This document shows, piece by piece, positions 12,700 to 23,291 of a stretch of DNA of 64,000 nt. The position numbers were made by a program, and so were the translations under genes. The stretch is from Massariosphaeria phaeospora (taxonomy: Eukaryota > Ascomycota > Dothideomycetes > Pleosporales). The stretch lies in the NCBI GenBank assembly GCA_011032825.1, contig JAADJZ010000007.1, forward strand, positions 558,001 to 622,000, given 5' to 3'. The number at the start of each line of letters is the position of its first letter. Within the stretch, counting starts at the first letter, position 1. The notes beneath the pieces were generated by a model that made no database searches, was not told the origin of the DNA, and saw only the letters and a list, made by a program, of their open reading frames with translations.

Positions 12700-13103
12700 A
12701 TGCGACTTCAAGCACTCACCGACACAGCCGCATGGGGCCACCTCGACAAGCAAATCGACAAGTTTCCCCACGACCTTGATCCCGGAGAGAAAGATCTACT
12801 CATCCGTACGCTATACCCCAGTACTCATAAACATTATTGTATCCCTCTATAAGTCTTCTCACTAGGTGTCCAGGTTTCCTCCTTGCACGCATTCCACTTC
12901 GGAATGTCATCTCAATCGACAATGCCTACAACCTTTCCAAAGAAGAACTTTCCCAATACATACTAAAAAAGGATCCGAAGGCCTACCAGGTTGATCTCGT
13001 TTACCACTCCCCAACTCAAAAGTATTGGAAGATCATTCTTGTTTATGGTCCACTTGCGGGGAGCGAAAGCGGTGCCATGAGGAAATTGTTCGAAACAGTT
13101 TGA
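12700..13103 (+). CDS. Hypothetical protein, 111 residues
   Basis: Two exons, 12700-12805 and 12874-13103, join across a 68-bp GT-AG intron to give 111 residues starting MRLQALTDTAAW. A nearer upstream AG at 12864-12865 would break the frame, so the CAG at 12871-12873 was chosen as acceptor. The product is soluble and charged, with no signal peptide, membrane segment or motif known to me. It lies 0.8 kb after the PKS on the same strand, but nothing ties it to the pathway. Confidence rests only on the clean join and protein-like composition. Confidence 0.55.
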
Positions 13104-13482
13104 GGTCCCTAATCGGGGAGGCGAATCGAGTACGTTGTGAGCGGAAGCTAGCGGAAGGTGGAGCTTGGTATATGCTAGGTTTTGTTTGTCTTGGGCTCTA
13201 TAAAGTCTGGCGTTGGAACATAGGGTGTAACATAGAGGTCTAAACACATGCGATTGTCCTTTTTCTGTCTCGTTACTCAAGGTTCCGCTTCGTGCGAGCA
13301 AATACAACATTGGATCATACGTAGTATTCACTATCACAACGCATCCTGTTACACACATGCGCCGGCATTGTTGCAATCTCAAGTTACCCCTCTGCCAACC
13401 GCATATCCGAGCCCAGAGCAGATAGTCTGTTGCTTTAGCCTAAGCACTTGAAGTAGCACCACATTGCCGATCTCTGTATCTG
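13104..13482. other. Convergent spacer, nothing recognised
   Basis: This 379-bp spacer separates the 3' ends of two convergent genes. I see no coding frame or structured element in it. Confidence 0.4.
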
Positions 13483-14115
13483 TTAGCGGAATGTCCTACA
13501 ATGTGCCATGGAGATTAGACATGCCCTGATCTCGAATAATGTAGTCGCATCGCAATGCAGTGGTGGCGTGACCCAACCCAGCCAGTCACATTGGCCGCAC
13601 GTGGTCTTGTCGTTGTTTTCTGAGTGCCAGGTGCATCTGTTGCTGCTGTTGAAACGGAACCAAGCGCGATTGTCGCGGTGATAGGTTATCAACATGAACT
13701 TATTAAGACTACCAACATGGTTGAGTTTCTTGATTCTACCATCAATTCGCCCAGCGCCCCAAGGGTATCGTACTAGATGCTGGCCAAATGTGGTCTCGAT
13801 GTAGTATAATTGGCCAAGGGTCTCGACATGAAAGCCCTCATCATCGTTCGTGGTGCAGAATTGGAGAAGTTGCAGGCGAAAGCGGCAGACAAGAATACCC
13901 TGAGCAGCCAAAGAGTTTCCCGTAGTACCGTCCATGATTGACTCAGCGGTGCCAGTGTTGGGAACGACTTCAGCGGCGGCAGCAGCAGCAGTAACAGGGT
14001 TCGCGAAGACGTCGTCAACGGCCTCAGCGGCGCTCATGTCTGGGACAGAAGCCGCGACAACGGCCACCATGAAAGCGAAACTAGCAAGCAGCTTTTCGAG
14101 TATCCTGGAAGTCAT
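13483..14115 (-). CDS. Secreted cysteine-containing protein, candidate effector
   Basis: A single-exon frame gives 210 residues if the start at 14115 (MTSRILEKLLAS) is used. An upstream in-frame ATG at 14277 exists, but it would bury the hydrophobic stretch, and the TATA-like sequence then lies inside the coding region. After a typical signal peptide (about residues 1-24) comes an Ala-rich, acidic segment, then a domain with eight cysteines, two near the start of the domain and six in its C-terminal third (including CTWH, TTCGQC, LHC, RAC and AHC). I recognise no family. The signal peptide, size and cysteine spacing suggest a small secreted protein, but secretion and any role in host interaction are inferences. 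Confidence 0.7.
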   Translation of the reverse strand: MTSRILEKLLASFAFMVAVVAASVPDMSAAEAVDDVFANPVTAAAAAAEVVPNTGTAESIMDGTTGNSLAAQGILVCRFRLQLLQFCTTNDDEGFHVETLGQLYYIETTFGQHLVRYPWGAGRIDGRIKKLNHVGSLNKFMLITYHRDNRAWFRFNSSNRCTWHSENNDKTTCGQCDWLGWVTPPLHCDATTLFEIRACLISMAHCRTFR

Positions 14116-14244
14116 TAGTATTGGGAAGGTCTTGCCGGGGAATCTGCCATACATTGTGTCGATAGCGGATCGGGTGGGTGTGTATATTGTTTCCAAAGGT
14201 TGGTTAATAGCACATTCATCGCGATGGCTGAAGCAGGCGAAGCG

Positions 14245-14256
14245 GGCTTTTATATG
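14245..14256 (-). promoter_or_regulatory. TATA-like box of secreted-protein gene
   Basis: Read on the minus strand this is CATATAAAAGCC, about 130 bp before the chosen ATG at 14115. Its position supports that start rather than the upstream ATG at 14277. A closely similar box precedes the secreted glycoprotein gene near 49.8 kb. Confidence 0.5.
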
Positions 14257-14679
14257 CGGAGTAACGGGCAACGACAAATCAGTTTCTTCTCTTGGTCGTA
14301 TTTAGGTAACGTTTCGGCTGAGCGGTAACAGCTCCTGATTCGACGGGTGAGTACAATGGGAGCCCGTTACCATCTTGTACACCGAGACTTACTTTCGTAT
14401 GAAACGCAGGCTATTCGATGTCTGCGCTAGTAAGTAGTCGTAACTATCAGAAAATTTCGTACAGACTTGCAGGACTCACTGAACACTAGCAGCTCCAATA
14501 AACCTTCAGCGATGACTGGTGGCTGTTCAAAAACTGATCTAAATAGGGCGGATATACGGAACGTCAGTTCGTATGATTTTTTTGCAGGTCCAGTTAACGA
14601 ACCAAGAGCTTTGCACAATTGGAGTCCGAATTCACTAAATTTGCTAGGATACCCCCCTTAGCAGAAGTCATTCACGATG

Positions 14680-14795
14680 ATAATAGACTCGGGAGAATCC
14701 TCTTGACAGTATAGGGCTTTTTAGCAATAGGTAGAGAGCGTACCTATATCTTTACAAAGCCCTACTGTATTTAGCATACTAGGCAATGTCTAATT
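14680..14795 (-). repeat. Dispersed ~110-bp repeat, copy 1
   Basis: On the minus strand this reads through GCCTAGTATGCTAAATACAG, then AGGGCTTTGTAAAGATATAG, a TCTACCTATTGCTA segment, and CTGTCAAGAGGATT. The same ordered blocks occur near 41.9, 48.9 and 53.0 kb on the plus strand. It has no coding content. No clear terminal inverted repeats or target-site duplication could be fixed by eye. Confidence 0.7.
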
Positions 14796-15032
14796 AAAGT
14801 CTGCATACAGACGTGAGAGAATAGGGTCACCTAGTCCTAGGTGGGTATCGGAAACGCATTATGCGAGGGAGGTGAGGATATCTGTTCAGTAAATGCACTA
14901 CGAGAACGCTTCGTACAAATCAACGGTAATTTGGGTTTCAACCAAATCTAAGCGCTGTCAATTGCCCTTCGGTATTGCGTACAGTGATGTTACAATTATG
15001 ATGTTCTGATGGCTTTGAGATGCATCCGTGCA

Positions 15033-15918
15033 TTACTCGAAACCGCTCGTAGGATCTCTCGGCGAGTATCCTCTCTTTAACAAGATAGTGGATAATCTGT
15101 CCTCCATGCGGGCAAACTGCGACACGAGTCAGTTCACGCTAATGGTCGCAATCAAGCAATGGCTTACAAAGCTTTTCCGCTCAATCGCACCATCTTTGAT
15201 CCAGAAGCCGTAGCCTCCCATCAAATTGGCCATCATGACATCTGTGAACAGTCGATCACCAACCACAGCAACGTGAGATGGTGACGTTACTTCCGAGTCA
15301 GGATGTTGTTGGAAGTAAGATAGTACTTCAGACTGGCAGCCGGGCTTCTTGGTTGAATGTCGCAAGACTTTCACGCCCGTGTTTCTCTCAAGAACTGCGG
15401 CTTCGGCTTGGTTCTTATCGGAGTCTGTGCCTGCTGTGTTGGATACGATGAGGAGTTTAGACCCCGGGTATGCTCGTCGAAGTTCTTGAAATCTCTCCTA
15501 CACTGCATATTAGTATGGGCGATAAAACGCTTTGTTTAACAAGTCGTGGAATCCCAATGAACGACGCAGCACCACTTGAACACCGGTACATTACTAGCCA
15601 GGTCCATTTCATGTTTGATGCATGGACAGACACTAAAGGGATAGCCATAGGCAAGCGGCGTCGTGAGACATGGATGCATAGTGCATACAAACTTACATTG
15701 TAGGGTTTGTGAATCTCATTCGTGTGTGGAATGGCAAAACAGTTGTCCTTGTCTAACACTACGGCCCTGATGTCCGCTTCTTTCTGGCCATTTTTGGCAG
15801 GCAAGGCTTTAGACAGGGGAATTGGTAGGTGATTGAAGGTAGAGACTGTATGCTGGGGAAGACACAGAGCAGGATCTCGAATCAATCGAAACACATTCAG
15901 AGTACCGGAGAGATTCAT
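15033..15918 (-). CDS. GEP4: Mitochondrial PGP phosphatase
   Basis: GEP4 is a HAD-type phosphatase of the mitochondrial matrix side that converts phosphatidylglycerophosphate to phosphatidylglycerol in cardiolipin synthesis. Three exons (15697-15918, 15168-15497 and 15033-15116) give 211 residues. Visible family landmarks are the start MNLSGTLN, the nucleophile loop VVLDKDNCFA, then LLIVSNTAGT, VLRHSTKKPGC and VGDRLFTDVMMANLMG. The last exon adds FARMEDRLSTILLKRGY, matching the expected C-terminus; reading through the second intron would end the protein early with an unrelated tail. The first intron, 199 bp, is long for this region. Divergent from the SmD3 gene, with 350 bp between start codons. 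Confidence 0.93.
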
Positions 15919-16268
15919 GACGGGAATGGAAAGAAGATGCGGTGTGGGAAGGAGAGGGCGGGAACCAAGAGTGACGCTGACGTAATAACGGGCTAGCGCG
16001 AAGTGGTCCAAGCTCCAACTTTACCTTCAATATTTGGGAGTCGAGGATACCTAGCTGCTGCCTCTCACCACGAAACGTCCACACGTCGCACCCACCTGGA
16101 GTAAAGAACTTTCTTTGTAATAAGGCTTGCGCAAGCCGCCACACTTTACCGCATTACCAAGGACCCTTCTGCTCTTCAACCCAAACTACCCCAGCGCTTC
16201 CCACAAAGCGCATACATCAGAACCCACGAAACCGCGCGTTTATAAAGCTACGAGCGAATCTCGACAAT
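15919..16268. promoter_or_regulatory. Divergent GEP4/SmD3 promoter
   Basis: This 350-bp spacer separates the start codons of two divergently transcribed housekeeping genes, so it should carry both promoters. I see no TATA box or other defined element. Confidence 0.5.
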
Positions 16269-16777
16269 ATGACGAGTACTATTGGAATACCCATCAAACT
16301 CCTCAACGAGGCAACCGTACGTTGTCTCACCTTCGAAGCGCTCCAGGCCACTAATCGCGTCGCAGGGACACGTCGTCACCCTCGAGATAACTTCTGGCGA
16401 GGTCTATAGGGGCAAGCTCGTTGAGGGTAGTTTCTTGAATGGCTCCGCTGTAGATGTGGTTGCTAACTGCTTTATAGCCGAGGACAACATGAACGTCCAG
16501 CTCAAAGACATCACGGTCACAGCTCGCGACGGCCGTGTTTCCCATCTTGAGCAGGTGTACATTCGTGGATCGCACGTTCGGTACTTCATTGTGCCCGATA
16601 TGTTGAGGTACACTTCGATTGGAATTTGATGTAGGATAGATGCTAATTCCACCTAGAAATGCGCCAATGTTCCGATCTCGCGGCACTAGGGGTAGAGGTG
16701 TTGGTCTCGCTCGCGGTCGAGCAACGGTTAATAGGGCAAGGGGAACTCGACCTGGCCCTGCGCCCGGACGCGGATGA
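16269..16777 (+). CDS. Small nuclear ribonucleoprotein SmD3
   Basis: This is a core Sm protein of spliceosomal snRNPs. Four exons (16269-16316, 16366-16426, 16478-16607 and 16657-16777) encode 119 residues: [15 protein letters not shown], the Sm1 motif with [18 protein letters not shown], the Sm2 motif with [18 protein letters not shown], and an RG-rich tail ending in GPAPGRG. Intron 2 is 51 bp, a multiple of three, and contains no stop in frame. Reading through it would insert 17 residues between KLVE and AEDNMN, where SmD3 proteins are otherwise contiguous, so I treat it as an intron. Confidence 0.93.
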
Positions 16778-17228
16778 GATATGGGTTCTTGCAAAGTCAA
16801 TGGAAGACATCCCAGATTCACAAAGCTTACTCTGGGGTTATATTCAACTGCTCGGGGTTCATAGGGCGGCAGAAAAGGACCCAGGTCTGTACATGGCCGA
16901 GGAAGCGCAGAGATAGATGGTGAGGCTTGAGTAGGCACTGAGATAATGATCTACGGGCTGACAGGAACCTCAGACCCTGCATAACGATATGCGTCCTTTG
17001 CTGCGATGAAGTTGTTTGTGTAGCCTTTTGTCGGGAGACTCATTCCATTCAGTCACTGGGAGAATCCTTGAAAATTGATTCCATGGGAGTAGTATCTAGA
17101 CATAAAGATCATGGTGGGGCGCTGAACCCCACACCCATACGCCAAGACCTGACCTGACCTCCGAGATCTCCGCAGAGCTCGAAACCTTGACCCTCCTCCC
17201 TGCTCCCGTGCCCACCTCAACAACACAC
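16778..17228. other. Spacer between SmD3 and Irc6-like genes
   Basis: This 451-bp spacer holds the SmD3 3' flank and the promoter of the next gene. A frame at 16659-16916 overlaps the last SmD3 exon and is a shadow of it. Nothing else is recognised. Confidence 0.4.
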
Positions 17229-18178
17229 ATGGAGATACAGAATCCTCGGCGCATTCTGGTGCTTGGTGCACCTGAATCTGGTGTTCTGAATTTACTCAAA
17301 GGTAGCTACTGCCGCCTGCGTCATCCCGTTTATGAAAAGTTGGCTAATCATCTGTACCAACAGATCTGACAGGATCCGCCCCAGAACCATCAACAGATAC
17401 CACAGCGGGCCTCACCCACACCTGGGATCTCTCAACTCGATATTACACCGCGAAGCTTCCGATATGGATCGATGAGATACCGAACATTGAAGATTGGCGC
17501 GCAGAATTCATAAAGCCGGAGGCCAAGGAAGTGGTGACAGTTGTCGGGGCATGGGTCTTTTGCTTCAAGAAGCCTGTGGCAGAAAAGGATGTTATCTTGA
17601 TTAAGGACACATTGAAAGCTATAGCAGACGTGATCGAGAAGGCATACGGCTACGGCGGCGATGCTGTGTGCCTAGCAGTAGCGACACCGCAGAGCACAAC
17701 ACCGTACTTGGACAAGCCAAGCGAAGAGTGGGATGACATTTGCATCGAGTACGGATTTGAGTTTGTGGATAGCGAGAGCAAAGGGAAGAACGAATTTGGC
17801 GAGGAGATGGGTGTGAAGCGGGTTGAAGAAGCGCTAAAAGCACATGATTGGGAGGGTGGTGAGGGCGACCTAGACTTTGAGGCCGATGATGAGTTTGGAG
17901 CTAGCTTCGACGCGGAGGAGGTGGAAATGAACATGGAGTTATTTGGGATGAAGAATGCTGTCCATGGCATGGATGAAGACGAGGACGAGGAGGCTGGGGT
18001 AGAAGAGTTGGAGAACATGATGAGGAGGATGGTTGCCGTTAAAGGTAAAACGCTCCTACTGTCTCTTGATCATACATGCGACACTAACTTTGGTATAGAC
18101 ATGGGTGAAGGCATGCCGGAAGCCGAACGCAAACGCTTCGCCGCCAAAGCCGTCAATGATCTGATGAAGGATCTTTGA
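17229..18178 (+). CDS. Irc6 / alpha-gamma-adaptin-binding p34 family
   Basis: Irc6 in yeast and AAGAB (p34) in animals bind clathrin adaptor subunits and help adaptor assembly; they share a small-GTPase-like fold. Exons 17229-17301, 17364-18044 and 18099-18178 give 277 residues. The N-terminus RRILVLGAPESGVLNLLKDLTG resembles the P-loop-like start. WIDEIPNIEDW and VVGAWVFCFKK follow. An acidic linker leads to a C-terminal helix (VEELENMMRRM, then MPEAERKRFAAKAVNDLM) that is typical of the family. The first exon holds the only good start and the joins are clean. The exact orthology is less certain than the family. Confidence 0.8.
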
Positions 18179-18196
18179 ATTCGTTTCCGCCGTATA

Positions 18197-19038
18197 TCAA
18201 CTCTTCCGCCCCAAGCATATTAGAAAAGGGAAGTCCATTTGTCGGGCCGGTTTTCCGTCCTCAGCCTCGACCTCTTTCCTCAACGTAAACGCCTGTTCGA
18301 CGCGGACCTCACTGAAACCCGCCCCGATGATTACGGTCTCCAATTCGTTCCGCTTGATACCATGCCTCTCAACCCCTTCTCTCTTACTCTTAGGATGGAA
18401 AGGCACAGCTTCCGGCCCGAAGTCTTCATAATCCGTCAGCGCGAGCCTACCGCCTGGTTTCAGGCACTGGAATAGCGTAGCGAAAAGATCCGACAGGCTG
18501 GGTATGTGATGAAGAGTCAGATGCGAGACGATAAGACCGAAACGATATGGGGCGTCATGGCCGGTTTCTCCGCGTCGGGTTGCGAGCGCTGCAGCAGCAC
18601 CTTGGAGATGCACATCGTCTGCTTCTTGCACGAGCACATTGACCGCGGCCAGATTCGCGTTCTGGGGGTCCGGCAGTGCAGCTACCTTCATGTTGAAGGC
18701 ATTGATCATGCCGTCTGCTGTGTCGACACCGACTAGCGAACGAACATGAGGGGCAAGCAGGAACGAAAGCAGGCCGGTGCCGCAGCCGATTTCGAGTACG
18801 TCTAGGTCTAGGAACGTAATCATTAATACAAAGTCACACACTCCACATTCCTTTCGAGGCAAAGTAAGGTTTAGGAGTATAACCGCGCACCTTTGGATGT
18901 CCCATTCACGAATGCCAGCACACAGCGCTTGATGGCTTCCAATGCGCTCTCGGTGCTTTCTACATGTTTCTTATTCGCGTCCCAGGCTGCTGCCTCGGCA
19001 CTGAAGCGCTTGTTGTTGATGTCTTGGGCGGAAGGCAT
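18197..19038 (-). CDS. Class I SAM-dependent methyltransferase
   Basis: Exons 18891-19038 and 18197-18807 give 252 residues. The first exon begins MPSAQDINNKRFSAEAAAWD. The second carries motif I, VLEIGCGTGLLSFLLA, an acidic residue in the VGVD strand, then SHLTLHHIPSLSDLF and LKPGGRLALTDYEDFG, the usual post-I to III order of a small-molecule methyltransferase. The C-terminal strand ends FLICLGRK. The substrate cannot be read from the sequence. It is convergent with the Irc6-like gene, with only 18 bp between stop codons. Continuing the frame past the intron would replace the N-terminal helix with MPRKECGVCDFV, which I judge to be intron. Confidence 0.87.
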
Positions 19039-20237
19039 TGTGCCGTCAAGGTTGTATGGGACGGGGTTGGAATGTGACTAGCTGTTGTGGTACCATGATG
19101 CATGTGATGCATTGGTGAGTCTGATTACGATGGCGGGGTTGCGGGGTTCTCGCGTGGGATGAGGCTGAATCTGAGACCCTTTGCAGGTCCCGCCGGCCAG
19201 GCCTCGGCCCGTCAACGTGGGTTGAAGACATCACGGTGGTGATGTTCAGGTGTCTAATTACAGTCGTCCATTCCACCAGCTGCCAACGACAGCTAACTAG
19301 CTCTTGGGGTGCCACCAGGGCATTGCGCTGAACTCTCGCAGTCCAGCCAGCTCGCTACATGCTTGTTTGCCCTTCTGTCATATCCTTCTCAGATGGACCT
19401 CTGCGCGTTCGTCAAATGACCACTGTTGCGCGTGAGGCATTTTGAGTACTATCTCGCTGTCAAGGCCCTCTTTCCCTGCGCGCTCGCGATATTCGCCTCG
19501 ATACTCCCTGCTCTGGAGTGTGTGGTAAGCTGTTCGAGCGCGTGGTATGACGTTCTTAGCTCGTTCTGGCGCGCTGATTGGCCCGGTGCGCCCTATCCAT
19601 TGCCTGTGCCACAACCGCGCGAACGGGACAGTCACATGGCGCGAGCAGCAGGTACACCGGGCATACTATCGTCACTCTGCTCGTCTCGGGGTCAGCGAAT
19701 CGAATGGGCTCGGCGCAGTAGTCGGTGAGGCACTGTCCAGACGGCCACTCGTGCAAGCTTCGAACGTGTCCCCGCCCCCGCTCGTCACGAGATTTGCGCC
19801 CATTGGAACTGAGGACTAGGTAGCCCGCCAGCCATCACCAACCCCGACACCGACCAGACCACGATATTCGTTTTCCTCTGCAGTGCTCCCGCATAGCTGG
19901 GGCTGCCGCACTCGTCTCCAGCGTGTTTCCCGCGGCACCTCATTGACGCTGTAGCCGAGACACTGGCCGCCGGCCTCGACCTCGTCCGCCGCGATCATCC
20001 CACCAAACCGAACCACGCCCTGAGAGCCGCCGCAAGCCGCACGCCGCACGCCGCACGCCGCCGCGCCGACAGCAGCTTTAGCAGCAGCCTCCCCTCGCTC
20101 GCCGGCCGGCCTCGCACCGCCAGGTCAAGCATCGGCTGCTCCCTCCCTACGCGCATCCGCCAGCACCACCGCCCGGCTAGGCAGGGCCTCTGCCCCGCCG
20201 GGGAGAACGGCGTGGTGCGACGTGACGTGACGCGACC
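19039..20237. promoter_or_regulatory. Divergent promoter region, GC-rich on the right
   Basis: This 1.2 kb spacer separates the methyltransferase and Zn2Cys6 regulator start codons. The 250 bp nearest the regulator are very rich in C and G, with CGC/CCG runs that create long spurious frames on both strands. No operator can be named. Confidence 0.45.
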
Positions 20238-23200
20238 ATGTCCACCTTCTCCGGGAGCGCGTCGAATGCTTCTCCGCCAGCGCTGCGACTCGGCGGCGCC
20301 AACGCCCTGCACACTCGCACATACCAGGCCTGCATTCCGTGTCGGCGGCGCAAGGTGCGGTGCGACCTGGGCCCCGTCGACAACCCCCACGACCCGCCTT
20401 GCGTCCGATGCCGCCGCGAGAGCAAAGAGTGCTTCTTCTCTGCCACACGTCGCAAGCGGAAGCAGGACAGCGGCGACGACGACGACTTCGAGGCGGCCCC
20501 AGTTGCAGTTGACGACTACGAGGTGCGCAATGGCAGGAAGCGCGCCAAACCCGACCCTTTCGAGGTCAGCCCCATCACCCCCGTCACGGCGAACGCATAC
20601 GTCTCCCAGCCACTTACGCCCGGCGGCTCAGTCGGACGGCTTGAACCTCTGCGGCGACCGGTCACGGCGACGAATGCGCATGCCGAAGACGACGACCCTC
20701 AGGTCAACAATGCGACGGCCGCAATCTTGCAGCAGAGCGAGGTGTACAGCGGGCACGACGCACTGAACTTGCTGTTCGAAGCTGCTGGGCGGAACGGTGA
20801 CATCGAGCGCCATCATAGGACCGGCAGCGCCTCGAGTCTTCACCGGCCGATCTTGGGCGCCGGCAGTACGCCAAACTCGCAGACAAACTTCGCCAGCCCA
20901 CAGACGGGTACAACACGCGGCTTTCACCACCGGCAGTCGCAGTCGCGAACGGTCGCAGACCAGGCAGTCGACCCGGCAATCTCGCAGCAGCCTCCCGCAG
21001 CACCAGGGCCGCCAATCAATGCCGCATATATCGAAGCCGTCAAGGCCTGGTCGAGGTTCCGCTTCTGCCGCGCAGGCTGGCTAACGGCGAAGGAGGCCAT
21101 CGCGTACATCGACTACTTCTACACTTTCCTGTCGCCCCTGACACCTATTGTCGTACCGGACTACCGCGACTACAGCTCGCATGCCAAGTTTCTCAAACAA
21201 GAGCCAATGCTGGTCATGACGCTGCTTACCATCGCCTCTAGGTTCGCTCCCCCAAACAGCCCCAATCCCGCGGGCGCCGTTTCCCGTTCGCGCGCCATAC
21301 ATGGACAATTCTGGCCTTATCTCCAAGGCATGATTGCGCGGGTGATATATGGCCAAGAACAATTTGGCGGAGGATTCTGTGGAGCTGGACAACAGCCGGG
21401 ATCTGATATAAATCCGCTGTCTCGAAAGGGTCTGCGGACGCTGGGCACCGTTGAGAGTCTTATGCTGCTTACCGAGTGGCATCCTCGGGCTCTGCATTTT
21501 CCCCCCGGAAACGACGATGACGAACTTGTTCCTCCAGACGACGTTTTCGACGTGGAGAGCGCTGCAAATTTGGCAGATCCGGCGTCTGACTTGTATAAAG
21601 CGGACGAAGGTCAACGAATTGATAGCTGGCTCGAGCCATGCTGGCGAAGTGACCGAATGTGCTGGATGCTGCTTGGCAATGCCACATCTCTCGCTTTCGA
21701 GATTGGCGTGTTCGACGATACCAGTGAGCTTGAGTTTGAAGAAGCGAATCAACACCTATCGCATGCCACTGTGAAGGCATATTACCGGCGCAAGAACCAC
21801 CTCAAGGACCTCCTGGTCATCTATGTCACCCAGACTAGCGGTCGACTAGGACTGGCGTCTATGCTTCCCAAAGTCGAGCAGGAGACAGAACTCACACCCC
21901 AAAAGACACCAAACGAGCGGTACCAAGAGCGCATTAGTCAGATCAAGGCCCCGCCACCACAATTTGGTATGCGAGCCGATGGGCAGCGTCTTCCTTTGGA
22001 ATCGATAGCCACTCAGGAACGGAATGCTGTGCAAGATCTGGTCCTTGATTTTTGGACTAGAATTGCCAAGATAATGGAGATGGGTAATCTGAAGTTGTTC
22101 CCGAACCGACGGCAAACCCGGGAGCTTCTAAAGTCCGGCGAATACGAGGAGCTGCTTAAGCAATTCCAGACACCTCTGTTGGACTGGAAGCGGTGTTTTG
22201 ATTCTGCGCCGCAAGGTGAGTGCTCGAATACTATTGTTTGTGATGCCATAATCTAATTACTTGAAGTCCCAACGCAACTCCGTCACGTTCTCACTATCGA
22301 GTATGAGTATACGCGAGTTTACTTGAATTCCCTAGCGCTTCAGGCAGTCGTTGAGCGGTGCACACACAACACCCCACTACAATCGCATGCACAGCCAAAT
22401 GGCACCTCCGCTCCTCATAGCGGCGGAGACGGAAACGCCATCCCATTCAGCACTCTCGTGAAAATGTACGGCAACGATCGATACTACATCAACGAAGTCA
22501 TAGAGTCTAGTCGCAACGTCTTGAGAATCCTGACCGAGGGACTTTATCCAGGCGAGGCCCTCAGGCACGCGCCCGTGCGCACATTTTTTAGGATTGTTTC
22601 AGTGGCTATCATCCTCCTGAAAACATTCGCTCTGGGAGCAACTGAAGATGATGTTGCTTACTCACTTGGTCTGCTTGATCGTGCTGTAGAAGCTCTTCGT
22701 ACCTCGATCGTCGATGACGTTCATGTGGGCAACCGTTTCGCCGATCTCGTTGAAACCCTGACACAACGCATCCGCTCACGATTCGTGCGTTTAGCCGCTA
22801 ATGGATCCACGGGCATCTCTCGCGCTGGAAGTCGGTCACCACCACGAGCTGGCGCGCAAACGCCTATGATGCCACCACCAAATCTGTTACCCCAGCAAAA
22901 CCCGCTAGGGCCCTCTTACGGCGGTATGTCGTACCAGGGCATCGGAACCTCGATACCTGGCTCCCCATCGCTCGGCATCAGTGCGTCTGGTCGTGCCACG
23001 CCGAATCATCCTCTCTGGGGCATCACCAACGAGACGTACGATATGAACTCTAACAGTATTTCTATCATGCCTCCGCCTGGCTTCAATAGCAATGGTTACA
23101 ACTGGCAGCAGCAGGCGCCGCCATGGGGCAGAGACAACAACTACGAACAAGACTGGCTAGCCCTTCCTCTCGACCCCTTGTTCAATCAGTACGGCGCTGA

Positions 23201-23291
23201 CATCAACCAGACGGCTATGGGTCCTGATGTCGGCGGTATGGATATGCTGGATATCCTCCTCAACATGGGTGGTCCTCCAGGAAGTGCTTAG
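20238..23291 (+). CDS. Zn2Cys6 fungal-specific transcription factor
   Basis: Two exons (20238-22215 and 22267-23291) encode 1000 residues. The binuclear zinc cluster is near the N-terminus, with cysteines at about 32, 35, 42, 55, 58 and 65 (spacing 2-6-12-2-6), followed by the basic RRKRK segment. It resembles the so-called ARCA-like regulators. The middle region (about 250-760) is a helical fungal-transcription-factor domain, including FYTFLSPLTPIV, PMLVMTLLTIASRFA and RSDRMCWMLLGNATSLAFEIGVF. The C-terminus is rich in Pro, Asn, Gly and Met and is probably disordered, as activation regions are. The target genes are unknown. It is 8 kb from the PKS with housekeeping genes between, so it is probably not a cluster regulator. 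Confidence 0.93.

Larger units (their letters stand above)
14116..15032. other. AT-rich spacer with one dispersed-repeat copy
   Basis: No gene is supported. The stretch contains the TATA-like box above and, at about 14680-14795, a minus-strand copy of the dispersed ~110-bp repeat listed separately. Confidence 0.5.

Noticed and set aside
13140..13240. Possible further copy of the dispersed repeat
   Set aside because: Only scattered matches (TATGCTAGGT, GGGCTCTATAAAG) without the downstream blocks; too weak to call.
16426..16478. 17-residue insertion in SmD3
   Set aside because: The segment has a GT start, a GCTAAC branch site and a TAG end, and it interrupts an otherwise contiguous Sm motif; treated as an intron.
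20125..20455. Overlapping long frames on both strands near the regulator start
   Set aside because: All are products of extreme GC content; only the frame with the Zn2Cys6 cluster is supported.
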